Virus record (IMG/VR): IMGVR_UViG_3300032093_000154
Span: 1-57,944 of that record
DNA: 57,944 bases
Reading direction: 5' to 3' (one strand)
Source: a virus
Shown: piece by piece, positions 1 through 10,412 of the stretch
How positions within the stretch are numbered: position 1 is the first letter of the stretch
Layout: each line of letters starts with the position of its first letter
Position numbers and translations under genes: made by a program
Notes under the pieces: generated by a model
What the model saw: only the letters and a program-made list of their open reading frames with translations
Databases searched by the model: none
What the model was told of the DNA's origin: nothing

Positions 1-2607
1 GACATACAGAATCCTCAAGATCCTGCTGAATGGAAAATCGCAGGACCACTTGGTAGAGGGGCATATAGTAATCAAGGTGCAAACCAAAATTATGATTATG
101 AACAATATTATAATTTTTATCTTAGTTTAAGAGATAGTGCTTATGTTACTAAGGCTCCTGAAAAATGTTATGCGTCAGGAAGCACTGAACCATTCACAAA
201 AGAAGGTATACAGAAATTTTTTGATGATACGGTAATTTATAATTTTGAAAAAATTAAAAATGAATTTTTACCAAAAATAAAAGAAATTATTATTGATAAA
301 AAAGGTACAGTTACACTTGAGATGTTTGGGTCGGCATCACCAATACAAGAGGTACAATATAATCAATATTTATCTGATAGAAGAATTGATTCAGTTATTA
401 AATGGTTTAAAAAACAAAACATTGACGGGACAAGTTTTGATCAATTAATAAAAGATCAGAAACTAATGATAAAGACAGTCCCACAGGGAGAAACCGCTGA
501 AGTAAGTCCTATTGGAAAGGATGGAGGATCTCAATTTAAAATAAATTGTGGTGTAAATATTAGAGATAATACACCAAACGGCCCAATTAATAGAAATGGT
601 GGAGAATGGTATTCTGTTCCTGCTATGGCTTGTCGTAGAGTAAAAATAAATGGGATAATAGCGACAATTGGAAAACCTGTTGAAAAAATTGAAAACAATG
701 TAACGGTTGAGGAAGAAAATAAAACTCAAGATGATTCTAACGCAAATTTGAATAAGGATATACCGCCTATTAAACCTGTACCAAATCCTGATCCAATACA
801 AAAAGTTAAAGATGGTATATCTAAAAAAATATTAAGACATTTATTTTCTGAATGTGATTACTTTGATGTTATCAAGGAGTCAGATCCTATGATATATGAT
901 AGTTTAAGAGATAAGATTAGATATTTCAGTCCGGCTTTCCACTCAACAACACCTGAAGGATTAAATAGTAGATTAACGTTTTTACAACAATGTATGAGAC
1001 CAGGTCAAACAATACCTGTTATTGGGCCTGATGGTAAACCAAAATATAATGATTCGTTAAATACTGCTTTTGGTGCTCCACCAATATTAGTATTAAGAAT
1101 TGGTGATTTTTATCATACTAAAATAGTTCCAAACTCATTGAGTATAAGTTATGAACCATTAGTTTTTGACATAAATCCTGAAGGAATTGGTGTACAACCA
1201 ATGATTGCAAAAATAACTTTAAATTTTGATTTTATTGGTGGACACGGATTAGCTGGTCCGGTTAAAGAATTACAAAACGCATTATCATTTAATTATTATG
1301 GTAATACTGAAATATATGATGAAAGATCTATTGCAACTGAAGATACTAGCGAAAGAGACGCTCAATTGGTTGAAAAAATAGTAAAAGGTGGTAGTACAAC
1401 AATTGCTCCCGTAACGACTAATCAGGTAAATAATCAACAACCACAAATTGGAGGAGGTACTGTAGGTACGATATTATCTACAAATCTTCAAAATGACGGA
1501 TCTTTTGAAACTGGTGAGATAGAATATAAATCATTAATAACCGAATTATCAAACGGAACACAAAACTATTTTAAAACAATATTCAATCAGTTGAAAACAA
1601 TAACAAATACCACAAATTATGGTATTATGGGATTGGCTTATTTGGATAGAGACTTTTCAACAGGTGAAATAAGTGAGTATAACGATTCTCAACCTAACAT
1701 ACCACTTTATGGTAAATCTAATTCTATTGAAAAAAGAGTTAAAAGTTTGATAGAAGCAACATTAGATGATGTAAAATTAAATAATGATCCAATAACATCA
1801 AATAAAGATAAATATAAAACACAGAATAATGCTACAAACGCACAAATTAGAAATTTAGAAACAAAGATACAAGAAGAAGTTGCAAAAATGCAAGAAGAGA
1901 TAAATTTAACTATTATTACCCCACTTAACACAATGACATCATATCAAGAAAACTATAATTACACATTAAGAAAAATGGATGTGATATCTGATAGTTTTGA
2001 TGGTATTAAATTAGGTGGTGGAGATTATAAAGTTTATACGTTGATAAGTGGTGATAGTGTTATTAACGAAATACGAAACACTTACATTACTGATGTTGGT
2101 GGAGCTTTGCTTGGGTACGATATTTCATTTTTAAATGGAATGATATTTAATACTAATGTTTATAATGAAAAAAATAATCTTTTTGTTCCTGTTGATACGT
2201 CAACCAATATTTCTATAAATGCTAATAACAGATTCTATATGGTTATGTCTTCAATTTTTACAGATGATAATAAATATAATACATTTGTTGATTCAATAAC
2301 TTCTGTTGATAAAGTTAAAGATAATCAAAGTTTAATTGAGGCGATAAAACAAACTTGTGAGGAAATTAAATTGCAACACAAAAAAGAACATGATGCCGAA
2401 ATTAAAAAATTTGATGACATAGAAAAAGGTGAAGTATATAAACAATTTGAAACTTTTACTATAACTGAATTTGATACTAAAGTTTCTTATACAACCGATA
2501 ACATTGGTAATAATTTACAGAAAAAGAATAGATTAAAAAATTTATATTCAGATGTTAATGTGAATGTAAGTAATAAAACATATAATGGTAAAGTTAAATT
2601 TGTATAA
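1..2607 (+). CDS. Tail/baseplate protein with OmpA-like domain (5' end outside window)
   Basis: The reading frame is open from base 1 with no stop, so the gene starts upstream; 868 codons are visible. A first internal ATG at 322 would cut into a domain and is not the likely start. Visible residues about 70-150 resemble an OmpA C-terminal peptidoglycan-binding domain: a hydrophobic strand, a GSAS turn, then the YNQYLSDRR helix signature. Residues about 350-430 contain a strand-rich segment (PPILVLRIGDFYHTKIVPNSLSI, given here in part: IVPNSLSISYEPL) of the kind seen in baseplate and tail-tube-initiator proteins. A region near residues 600-640 is a helical Glu/Lys/Gln stretch. It overlaps the gp53-like gene by one base (TAATG) and heads the baseplate cluster. 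A baseplate or tail-tube-cap role is inferred from context; the OmpA-like call is by motif only. Confidence 0.7.
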   Translation, partial: DIQNPQDPAEWKIAGPLGRGAYSNQGANQNYDYEQYYNFYLSLRDSAYVTKAPEKCYASGSTEPFTKEGIQKFFDDTVIYNFEKIKNEFLPKIKEIIIDKKGTVTLEMFGSASPIQEVQYNQYLSDRRIDSVIKWFKKQNIDGTSFDQLIKDQKLMIKTVPQGETAEVSPIGKDGGSQFKINCGVNIRDNTPNGPINRNGGEWYSVPAMACRRVKINGIIATIGKPVEKIENNVTVEEENKTQDDSNANLNKDIPPIKPVPNPDPIQKVKDGISKKILRHLFSECDYFDVIKESDPMIYDSLRDKIRYFSPAFHSTTPEGLNSRLTFLQQCMRPGQTIPVIGPDGKPKYNDSLNTAFGAPPILVLRIGDFYHTKIVPNSLSISYEPLVFDINPEGIGVQPMIAKITLNFDFIGGHGLAGPVKELQNALSFNYYGNTEIYDERSIATEDTSERDAQLVEKIVKGGSTTIAPVTTNQVNNQQPQIGGGTVGTILSTNLQNDGSFETGEIEYKSLITELSNGTQNYFKTIFNQLKTITNTTNYGIMGLAYLDRDFSTGEISEYNDSQPNIPLYGKSNSIEKRVKSLIEATLDDVKLNNDPITSNKDKYKTQNNATNAQIRNLETKIQEEVAKMQEEINLTIITPLNTMTSYQENYNYTLRKMDVISDSFDGIKLGGGDYKVYTLISGDSVINEIRNTYITDVGGALLGYDISFLNGMIFNTNVYNEKNNLFVPVDTSTNISINANNRFYMVMSSIFTDDNKYNTFVDSITSVDKVKDNQSLIEAIKQTCEEIKLQHKKEHDAEIKKFDDIEKGEVYKQFETFTITEFDTKVSYTTDNIGNNLQKKNRLKNLYSDVNVNVSNKTYNGKVKFV

Positions 2608-2930
2608 TGGCACTACAGTATTATAATAGATATAGTCAATTTATTTTAAATGGAGAACAGACTGTTGTCCCGTATGTTAATTTACCAAAAAAATCATCAG
2701 ACAAGAACTATATTTATAAAGTTGGTATATCAAGATTAGATAAGGTTTCACAACAATATTATGGTTCACCATTTTTTGGTTGGTTAATAATGTTGGCAAA
2801 CCCTCAATACACTGGACTTGAATTTAATATACCCGATGGTGCGGTATTGACAATTCCTTTTCCTTTATTAGGTTCTTTACAAGACTATAAAACAACATTA
2901 GATAACCACTTCTTCTATTATGGTAGATAA
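2607..2930 (+). CDS. 53: Baseplate wedge protein, T4 gp53-like
   Basis: A 107-aa protein whose centre reads VGISRLDKVSQQYYGSPFFG followed by a Trp and a hydrophobic helix ending in AN, then PDGAVLTIPFP. This is the pattern of the gp53 baseplate wedge family, which has a LysM-like fold: a start-up Arg-x-Asp-x-hydrophobic-Ser segment, a Tyr-Tyr-Gly turn, and an Ile-Pro strand. In T4, gp53 joins neighbouring wedges around the hub, at about 196 aa; this version is shorter. The start overlaps the upstream stop by one base, and the 3' end overlaps the hub gene by 11 bases, so the three genes are probably translationally coupled. Family membership is fairly secure from the motif and its place next to the hub gene. 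Confidence 0.8.
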   Translation: MALQYYNRYSQFILNGEQTVVPYVNLPKKSSDKNYIYKVGISRLDKVSQQYYGSPFFGWLIMLANPQYTGLEFNIPDGAVLTIPFPLLGSLQDYKTTLDNHFFYYGR

Positions 2931-5900
2931 CGGAGAAAATATATTAGTAGAATTTGATTACCAAAACATATCTGTAATTGATCCAAACAAGATTATTGAT
3001 GAGAATGGTAATGCAAAGGAAAGACTTATAAATCAAGAAAATCTTGTTTTTTACGCTAATTTGGAATGCTCGGTTTTACCAAGAACTAAATTGGCTCTTG
3101 GGGTTCCTTTAGAAGATAGTGTAAGAACAATATCTGTTGGTAAAATTAATTTTTTAAATCCGGGTGGAAATAAATTTTTAAATACTGATTGGTCTGATGA
3201 GATAACAGGTAAAGATACATTAATTGGTAAAGGGATCAATCAACAAAGAATAGATCAAATTCCAATAGAAGGTAAAGATAATGATTATTTTTTTAGACAG
3301 ACAACACTATCAAATGGTAATGTTGGGTCTATAGATACTGGATTATTAGGTATAACAAATATTAACATATCTTATGGTTTAGACTTTTTACCTGTAATTG
3401 ACATTGTCTTGGAAGATGTAAAAGGTAGGGCTTTATTTGAAGGAGGTAATAACTCACCATACGCCGCATTCTTCCAACTACCATATCCATTATTCTATCT
3501 TACATTAAAAGGTTATTTAGGTAAGGCAATAAAACTTCCATTAATGTTGCAGAGTTTTAACGCAAGTTTTGATCCTGGGACTCACAATTTTAGAGTAACT
3601 TTAAAACTTTATACGTACAAATATACAATAATGTCCGACATTAATTGGAGAGCGATGTGGGCAACACCATTAATGTATCAATCAAGTGTTACAATAACAG
3701 ATCAAAGTTCAACAGGTAATGGACCTAAAAATAGTACCGTTACAAAATCTTGGTCTAGTAGAGGGTATTCTAAAATAAAAGAATTATATGCTGAATATAA
3801 GGCAAAAGGATTAATTGATGATAATTTCCCTGAATTAACAATACAAGAGTTAAAGGTGAATTTAAACAAAGTATTAACCAGTATCATTGACAAATACTCA
3901 AAAACAAATCTAAATGTCTTAAATGATCTTAAAGATTACGCTGAAGTATTAAGACAATATGAAGGTTATGTTTATTATTATTCTGACTCGGACGGAGGAT
4001 GGGCAAGAAAATATTTAGATTTCCAAAATCCATTTGTAACAAAACCACAAACAAATCAAAAAAATGGGTATGTTATTTATCAATTTAAAAAAGAATATAA
4101 TAACCCACAAGCAAGACAAACGGCATTAACAGAACTTTCTGGTGTTGTTAAAAAATTTAATTCAGGTTTAAGAGGTAATAATACTTTGGGTGATGGAAAA
4201 CCAAATAGTATACCCGTTAACATAAGTTTAGATATAAATAAAATTGAGAATAGTACTTTTTATTCTAATTTTACAATCAATGATATTGATGAAAAAAGAA
4301 CATATTCTCAAAGGAACAATAATAAAGAACTACCTGGAACTGGAAATACTCAATTTATTTCTTACTTAAACACTCAGTTTAATGATGGGCCTAAATTTTA
4401 TTTTGAAGGTAAAAATTCTTTTTTAGATAAAACATCAACTATTGCTGAAAATTATCAGAAAAATAAACAATCGGTAGAGGAAGGTTTAACAAAAGATCTT
4501 ACTAATCAAATATCAAAAAGCGTTAAAGATGGTGGATTAGGATTTACACCAACTGTAAGAAATGTACTTGCGGTATTCTTTGCTCAAGGTGAAGCGTTTT
4601 TAAGATTAATGGATGAGGTTCATACAAAGGCTTGGGACTTGAGGGATGACATATATCGTAAACAGGCGATATATTCAAACTCATCAACGGTTAATAGTGT
4701 TGACATTAAAGACATTGGAGTGTTAGATACACCAATTTATCCTTGGCCTCAATTAATTATTGAAAACAATTTAAAAGATAACGGAGATAAATATGAGTTA
4801 GTTTATCCTGGCAATAGTTCTATTGCCGCTAAAATTAGGGCGTACTCACCTGAAATATGGCCTGAAGTCCAATTTGTGGAAGAGTTTTTGAAGGCAACAA
4901 TTGAAAGAGAGGTTCCACCACAATTTCCACAAACATTATCAAACGCTCAAACAAAACCAAATAGATTGAGTTTTAATGCTATTGAATTCCCTATAGATAA
5001 TGAAGTTTATCAAAATACGGAAGAAGTTAAATTTTTCTATGAAATATATGAAAGATTACTATTAAATGCGTTATATAGTAAATTAGGGAGAGATTCAAAT
5101 GTCCTATATAATATGACAGAATTTTATTCTGAATCGGAAGTATTAAATATGATTAATGCTTTGGGGAGCGATAATCCTTTCTTAACTAAAAAACTTAAGG
5201 AGTATGATTTAAATTCTTCTAACTATGTTGGTTTCTTAAAGCATATTTCTAATGGTGGATCTGGAGATTCTTGGCAAAATTATATTAGAGGTGAGTTTAA
5301 TACTCCATATATCAAAAATGATGTTAATACACCCTTTTTATTAATAAATCAAGATATATTTGATAACGATAAATCTCAACCATTAGCATCACTAAAAAAT
5401 ACTGAACAGGTTGAGAAATATTTTGGAGATTCAAATATAGTTGAAAACTATGATTTTACTGATCTATATCCAATAACAAATTTGGGTTGGGTAAATAATT
5501 ATTTGGCAGATGCTAATCAGATCCAAAATGCTGAACAAGTATTTAAAACGACTCAGGTTTTAGAATACAATAATACACATAAAATAATAACAAATTTTAT
5601 TCAAAATGGTAAAGACAAACAACCGGTAACATCTTTTTGTTATAAGAGTAATAGTAATGTTTTTACCCAAACACTTGATTTAACAAATCTAGAATCTTTT
5701 TATGAGAACAGAGAAATAAAAGATCAATATATAACTGAAGGTAATGTTAACTATTTTGATTACACAAACAAATTAGTGGAAAATCAAACGACCTCAATGT
5801 TGAATACGCCATATTTTATAAATGCAATTCAAAAAGGTGTTTATAATTACAGGTATAATTTAAATGATCTTTATCCATATAAATCAGCGGCTTATTTATT

Positions 5901-8900
5901 TTTGAATAGTTTACCGCTTGGAACTTTAAGAGAAAAATATAAAGAATATAATGAAAATCAAAGCTCAAATGATTTAGATTATATTGTTTCTACAATTAAG
6001 AAGTATGGTGCGATTCATAAATTACCATATGCTTGGGTATTAAAATATGGTGGTATATGGCATAGATACAAAAATTGGATAAATAATGGTGTAGACTTTT
6101 TAGATGAGGTTTGGGGTGATTTTAATTATTTGGATAATTTTGATCCTTTAACAAGTGCAAGTACAACAAATTACCAATTACAAATTGATGGTAATCCATA
6201 TAATATGATATTACAAGATGATATCGTAAGTGGATCATTAACACAAACATATATTAATACGGGATTCTATCCAAAAGTTATTGACGATTTTAATGTCTTC
6301 TATCAGGGAGTTAGAGCTTTCAGTTCTGTGGCACAAATAAATGGAACTTGTACAATATCAGGAACTACATTAGAGGTATTATCAGTTTCAAGTAATGACC
6401 TATTCCCTGGATTAGTATTAAGTGGTGATAGTGTGTTATTAGGGACAACAATTATAAATCAAATAAATGGTACTTTAGGTGGTGTTGGTACTTATACCGT
6501 TAACTTTCCGCAGGACATTACCTCACCAATTGGGTTTATTGTGACAAATTATTCTGTTGCGGGATATACAAGTTCATCAATACAAGATGCGATTAATAAT
6601 GGACTATATGTTAAAAAAACAACAACATCAAATATTGTTAAATCCGCAGGTTTTGATAATGGAAATCCAAATAGATCTTTACAAATAACACCTTGGAGTT
6701 GTTATATTGAAACCTCAGATGGAACTGGTGTTTATCCTTTACCATCATTTGGATCAAGAGTAAATCAAACAAATGATGAATGTTTTAAAACAAATGGTGA
6801 ATTATTTACCGAAGTTAAAGATAATCCTGCGATGTATAATGGATCCGTTAGATTATTTTGGAAAGCACCAAATTATGGATATTTTGATAATGGTAAACTA
6901 ACAAAACCAACTCCTGAAAAATATTTAAAACAGATTTTTAACAATGAATCACAACAACAAAGTTTTTCAATAAATGGAGCATCAGATGATTACACTTCAA
7001 TAAGTGAAATGTTTACTACTTTTGATAAAGAAATATTAGACATATTAGAAACTGAATTTTTGAACTTTAGTAGATCTGTATATGATTTTACAAATACATT
7101 ACCTGAAACTTCACCTGTAGACCCAACCTCATATAAAGTAGAACAAAATTTCCAAGCTTTGATGAGACAAGTTATGAAATTAACAAAACCTGTTGGTAAT
7201 GTATTAAATGGTGATGTTATTATTGATGAAATACAAGAATTACAAATATCAAATTTCTCAAAATATATTAGTAATTTTATGGAGTATAAAGTTACTGTTA
7301 AACATGGAAACCCATCATTTTTTGATAGAAAATTGTTTTATACATTCTCAACTCAATATATTGAGGATCCATACACATATCAGGGATATTTCCAAGGATC
7401 ACCAAATAGTTTACCAACCGCAGGGGGATCATTAACTCTTGCTCAATCTAAAACTCAGAATCCACAAACTTGGAGAGATTTGGAAACGTATGTTGGGTTC
7501 TCTGAAATACCTGAATTGGCGTATACGGATAATGGATCTTATATTACGGATTTCTTTGTGGATATGAATGTTGAGTTTACTGAAACAAGTGTAAAGACAT
7601 TTGCTCCAATAGTTAAAATATATACAACTCAAAAACTTAAAAACCCAAATATAACACCTACCGAATTTTATGGTTTAATGAATGATTATTTAAATAAAAA
7701 TACAACATACATTAATACTCTATTAAACATTGAATTAACAAACTTAAGGAAAAAATTACCTTCAGTTAATGTTAGTCCTGTAAATAATAATGTAAGAGCG
7801 GATAGAGTTGAGGGTGAACAAACAAGATATGAAACTTGGGAATTATTTAAATCAATAAATGATAAATGGATTTCTGGTGGAGATTTTAAAACTAAAACAT
7901 TATTTGAAGATGTTTTAATTGTGGATAGAGCAAGTAGAGACGTTGGTCAACAAGTATATGTGGATGTCTTCAAGTTAAAAAACTTGATTGAATCTTCTGA
8001 TTATAAAAATAGTCTTTTAAGTATTGTTAATACAATTTTAACAGAAAATAACTTTGTTAGTTTTTCATTACCGGCATACGCTAATTTTTATAATGTTAGA
8101 GATGTAAGTAAAAACCCAACACCAAAACCTGAAGGAACTTTAGAATTTGCAAATTCTTTATTCGGAACATTTTTAAATGTTGATTATAGAGAAACATCAC
8201 CAAAGTTTTTATGTATCTACGCTTGGAAACCAAGTCAGCATTTAAATTTGAATGAGAATGTTGATTATAGATATAGAGACGATGCATTTGATTTGAGAAG
8301 ATCTTCTGATAATCCTCTTTTAGAAAATTTAACAAATAAGACAAATTGGGATAAATCAAACAAAGTTGTTGGATTTAATGTTGATATTGGGCCTCAAAAT
8401 CAACAGATATTTAAGCAGTTTGATATATCACAAGATCCTGGTCAACCAACCGCAGAATCTTTGGAGGTGTTAAATCAAATGGCTAATTTATCTAGAAACA
8501 GAGCGGGTTATTCACAAAGTGTTTCCTTATATAATGTATATAAGAATAGGAGTTATAAGTGTTCTATTGATATGATGGGTAATGCTCTTATACAACCAAC
8601 AATGTATTTTAATTTAAGAAACGTTCCTATGTTCAGTGGGCCTTATATGATCACAAAAGTAACACATAGAATATCTGAAAATGGGTTTGATACGACATTT
8701 GAAGGTCAAAGACAACCATTCTATAGTATCCCTAAAATAGAGACATATATCCAATCGTTAACAACAAATATTTTAAAGAACATACAAGAACAAATTACAG
8801 AAAAAGATAGAGAATCTCAAAAAAATCAATTGAATACAATATCACAAACAAGCGGTAAAGTCAATGATGCAAAAAGAACCAATAATGCAACTTTATCTTC

Positions 8901-9474
8901 AAATCAGAATTGTTCTACATATTTGGCTGAGGCATATAAAAATTATACGGTTGATGAGAATATTACAAAAACCAATATTAATAAGAAAACTGCGGCTCAA
9001 ACAATTACTAATATCATGAATACAGAATTTAAAATTCCGGAAAATGAGGCTAAAAAAGTTGGAGGATTCATTTACGGTATAATGACATTAATGTTAAGTC
9101 CTGTTGAAAAATTTGAAACTTATGGAAACAATTATTCTTTAATACCATTAACAAAACCATTTGGTGAAGGTTTAGATAATATAATGACATCTAAATATTT
9201 TTGTCAAGCGAGTGAGAATTTACCGATAGCAACTTTTAATACGTTTGAATCGTACGTAAGATTTATGATCTCAAAATATATAACATCAATAAATGGTATT
9301 AATTTTAATAATAATGATGTTTACTATTCTCAAGGTTTAACAAAATTCTATATGGATAATTACCCATCTAAAGAGAATGCAGATCTGTTTGATAAATTAA
9401 TTGAACAAGATAAGTCTACGATTGAAAATATATTTGAATCTGCGTATAAAGAGTATATACAATTGATAAGTTAA
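2920..9474 (+). CDS. Giant baseplate hub protein (gp27/late-control-D type), 2184 aa
   Basis: Very large structural protein. The N-terminal 250 residues contain a strand-rich stretch (SPYAAFFQLPYPLFYLTLKG followed by YLGKA) typical of baseplate hub N-domains. Residues about 1860-1935 read like the hub closing domain of the gpD/VgrG/gp27 fold: Cys-x-Ile then an N-A-L-I-Q-P turn, then MFSGPYMITKVTHRIS and a Thr-Thr-Phe-Glu-Gly-Gln strand. Residues about 1141-1210 are a separate small beta module (GTCTISGTTLEVLSVSS to GTLGGVGTYTVNFPQ) common as an inserted unit in phage tail proteins. No lysozyme motif is evident, unlike T4 gp5. T4 gp27 is only about 390 aa, so the protein carries much extra material of unknown role. 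It overlaps the gp53-like gene. The hub assignment is inference from the C-terminal motif and neighbours. Confidence 0.7.
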   Translation: MVDNGENILVEFDYQNISVIDPNKIIDENGNAKERLINQENLVFYANLECSVLPRTKLALGVPLEDSVRTISVGKINFLNPGGNKFLNTDWSDEITGKDTLIGKGINQQRIDQIPIEGKDNDYFFRQTTLSNGNVGSIDTGLLGITNINISYGLDFLPVIDIVLEDVKGRALFEGGNNSPYAAFFQLPYPLFYLTLKGYLGKAIKLPLMLQSFNASFDPGTHNFRVTLKLYTYKYTIMSDINWRAMWATPLMYQSSVTITDQSSTGNGPKNSTVTKSWSSRGYSKIKELYAEYKAKGLIDDNFPELTIQELKVNLNKVLTSIIDKYSKTNLNVLNDLKDYAEVLRQYEGYVYYYSDSDGGWARKYLDFQNPFVTKPQTNQKNGYVIYQFKKEYNNPQARQTALTELSGVVKKFNSGLRGNNTLGDGKPNSIPVNISLDINKIENSTFYSNFTINDIDEKRTYSQRNNNKELPGTGNTQFISYLNTQFNDGPKFYFEGKNSFLDKTSTIAENYQKNKQSVEEGLTKDLTNQISKSVKDGGLGFTPTVRNVLAVFFAQGEAFLRLMDEVHTKAWDLRDDIYRKQAIYSNSSTVNSVDIKDIGVLDTPIYPWPQLIIENNLKDNGDKYELVYPGNSSIAAKIRAYSPEIWPEVQFVEEFLKATIEREVPPQFPQTLSNAQTKPNRLSFNAIEFPIDNEVYQNTEEVKFFYEIYERLLLNALYSKLGRDSNVLYNMTEFYSESEVLNMINALGSDNPFLTKKLKEYDLNSSNYVGFLKHISNGGSGDSWQNYIRGEFNTPYIKNDVNTPFLLINQDIFDNDKSQPLASLKNTEQVEKYFGDSNIVENYDFTDLYPITNLGWVNNYLADANQIQNAEQVFKTTQVLEYNNTHKIITNFIQNGKDKQPVTSFCYKSNSNVFTQTLDLTNLESFYENREIKDQYITEGNVNYFDYTNKLVENQTTSMLNTPYFINAIQKGVYNYRYNLNDLYPYKSAAYLFLNSLPLGTLREKYKEYNENQSSNDLDYIVSTIKKYGAIHKLPYAWVLKYGGIWHRYKNWINNGVDFLDEVWGDFNYLDNFDPLTSASTTNYQLQIDGNPYNMILQDDIVSGSLTQTYINTGFYPKVIDDFNVFYQGVRAFSSVAQINGTCTISGTTLEVLSVSSNDLFPGLVLSGDSVLLGTTIINQINGTLGGVGTYTVNFPQDITSPIGFIVTNYSVAGYTSSSIQDAINNGLYVKKTTTSNIVKSAGFDNGNPNRSLQITPWSCYIETSDGTGVYPLPSFGSRVNQTNDECFKTNGELFTEVKDNPAMYNGSVRLFWKAPNYGYFDNGKLTKPTPEKYLKQIFNNESQQQSFSINGASDDYTSISEMFTTFDKEILDILETEFLNFSRSVYDFTNTLPETSPVDPTSYKVEQNFQALMRQVMKLTKPVGNVLNGDVIIDEIQELQISNFSKYISNFMEYKVTVKHGNPSFFDRKLFYTFSTQYIEDPYTYQGYFQGSPNSLPTAGGSLTLAQSKTQNPQTWRDLETYVGFSEIPELAYTDNGSYITDFFVDMNVEFTETSVKTFAPIVKIYTTQKLKNPNITPTEFYGLMNDYLNKNTTYINTLLNIELTNLRKKLPSVNVSPVNNNVRADRVEGEQTRYETWELFKSINDKWISGGDFKTKTLFEDVLIVDRASRDVGQQVYVDVFKLKNLIESSDYKNSLLSIVNTILTENNFVSFSLPAYANFYNVRDVSKNPTPKPEGTLEFANSLFGTFLNVDYRETSPKFLCIYAWKPSQHLNLNENVDYRYRDDAFDLRRSSDNPLLENLTNKTNWDKSNKVVGFNVDIGPQNQQIFKQFDISQDPGQPTAESLEVLNQMANLSRNRAGYSQSVSLYNVYKNRSYKCSIDMMGNALIQPTMYFNLRNVPMFSGPYMITKVTHRISENGFDTTFEGQRQPFYSIPKIETYIQSLTTNILKNIQEQITEKDRESQKNQLNTISQTSGKVNDAKRTNNATLSSNQNCSTYLAEAYKNYTVDENITKTNINKKTAAQTITNIMNTEFKIPENEAKKVGGFIYGIMTLMLSPVEKFETYGNNYSLIPLTKPFGEGLDNIMTSKYFCQASENLPIATFNTFESYVRFMISKYITSINGINFNNNDVYYSQGLTKFYMDNYPSKENADLFDKLIEQDKSTIENIFESAYKEYIQLIS

Positions 9475-9501
9475 AAAAGTAAATTTTTCTGTAATTAATG
9501 A

Positions 9502-9509
9502 TATTTATA
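9502..9509 (+). promoter_or_regulatory. TATTTATA late-promoter-like motif
   Basis: TATTTATA lies 14 bases before the ATG at 9524 in the 49-base gap after the hub gene. It matches a motif found before many other transcription-unit starts in the window and resembles the T4 late promoter TATAAATA. The motif is short and the DNA is AT-rich, so a chance match is possible. Confidence 0.4.
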
Positions 9510-9523
9510 ATAAAACAATAATT

Positions 9524-9748
9524 ATGAGCGTAAAATTTATTTTAGATAATTATCTTGGTAAGAACACAAGAATATCAGAGAAAGATGCCGGTAACGGATT
9601 TAAAGAAGTGTGTGATTTGGACACAGGAGATTGTTATACAGTTAGAATGAAAGATGGTCTAATTGAAAGAGTTGATAATACAATGAATACAAATAAAAAA
9701 ATACAAGTAGAAACCAAGTCAGGTATTAAACAACTTTTAAATGGTTAA
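9524..9748 (+). CDS. Small protein of unknown function, 74 aa
   Basis: I do not recognise this protein. It is a 74-aa mixed-charge polypeptide with a Cys pair in the segment EVCDLDTGDCYTV (about residues 29-41) that looks like a beta hairpin, followed by a strand of alternating charged and hydrophobic residues and a Lys-rich C-terminal half. No signal peptide or membrane segment. It is preceded by a TATTTATA motif and followed after only three bases by the proline-rich 218-aa gene, so the two probably share a transcript. The position between hub and replication genes gives no firm clue to its role. Confidence 0.65.
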   Translation: MSVKFILDNYLGKNTRISEKDAGNGFKEVCDLDTGDCYTVRMKDGLIERVDNTMNTNKKIQVETKSGIKQLLNG

Positions 9749-9751
9749 GAA

Positions 9752-10408
9752 ATGAAAATAGACGATAGAATAATTGAAGAAATTAGAAGACACAATTCAA
9801 TTAATAACTACATTTTAGAACAAGAAGCTGGTGAATTACCACCACCACCTACCGGAGAAGTTCCGGCACCTGATCTTGGAGCTCCACCCGTAGGAGAAGC
9901 TCCCGCACCTGAAGGGGCAGTTCCTCCAGCACCAGAACCACCGGCAGCTGAAACACCACAACCTATTGATGTTGCAACAGATCCTGACGTTGAAGAAGTT
10001 GGTAAAGAAGAAGAGGATAAAGAGGAACTTGAAATAACTGATTTAGTTGATTCTCAAAAAAATCTTGAACAAAAACAAGAAGAATATTTTAATCAATTAT
10101 TTAGTCAATTAGAAAATCTTGAGAGTAGATTGGGTGAGATGGATAAGTTGGTTGGGGCAATCAATTCACTTGAACAAAAAGTTGAAAAATATAGACCTAA
10201 AACACCTGAAGAAAAATTGGAATTGAGAAGTTTGGATTCAGGTCCATTTAATCAAAAATTATCAGATTTTTTTGATGACAAAATGGAAGACATGGAAAAA
10301 TCTGGAAAAAATGAATATGTTTTAACTACTGATGAGGTTGAAGATTTTTCACCAAAAGAAATTAAAACAACTTTTGATACTTATGATGACGAAGATATGA
10401 TGCCGTAA
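9752..10408 (+). CDS. Proline-rich, acidic, coiled-coil protein, 218 aa
   Basis: Not assigned to a family. Residues about 1-25 form a charged helix; residues about 28-75 are a disordered Pro/Ala/Glu tract (PPPPTGEVPAP and similar repeats); residues about 76-95 are strongly acidic with EEVGKEEEDKEE; residues about 98-150 are a likely coiled coil rich in Gln, Leu and Glu; the C-terminus ends acidic (TYDDEDMMP). Such a layout fits an oligomeric scaffold, core or adaptor protein, but nothing proves this. The gene follows a 74-aa gene by three bases and is closed by a hairpin at 10413. Low-complexity composition makes homology searches with this protein unreliable. Confidence 0.65.
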   Translation: MKIDDRIIEEIRRHNSINNYILEQEAGELPPPPTGEVPAPDLGAPPVGEAPAPEGAVPPAPEPPAAETPQPIDVATDPDVEEVGKEEEDKEELEITDLVDSQKNLEQKQEEYFNQLFSQLENLESRLGEMDKLVGAINSLEQKVEKYRPKTPEEKLELRSLDSGPFNQKLSDFFDDKMEDMEKSGKNEYVLTTDEVEDFSPKEIKTTFDTYDDEDMMP

Positions 10409-10412
10409 TAAC

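Noticed and set aside
463-801. (-) frame of 112 codons inside the first gene
   Set aside because: Antisense shadow of a well-supported coding frame, with an implausible Ile/Tyr/Arg-rich composition.
7208-7435. (+) frame of 75 codons inside the hub gene
   Set aside because: It is an out-of-frame shadow of the hub coding sequence with no leader or recognisable domain.
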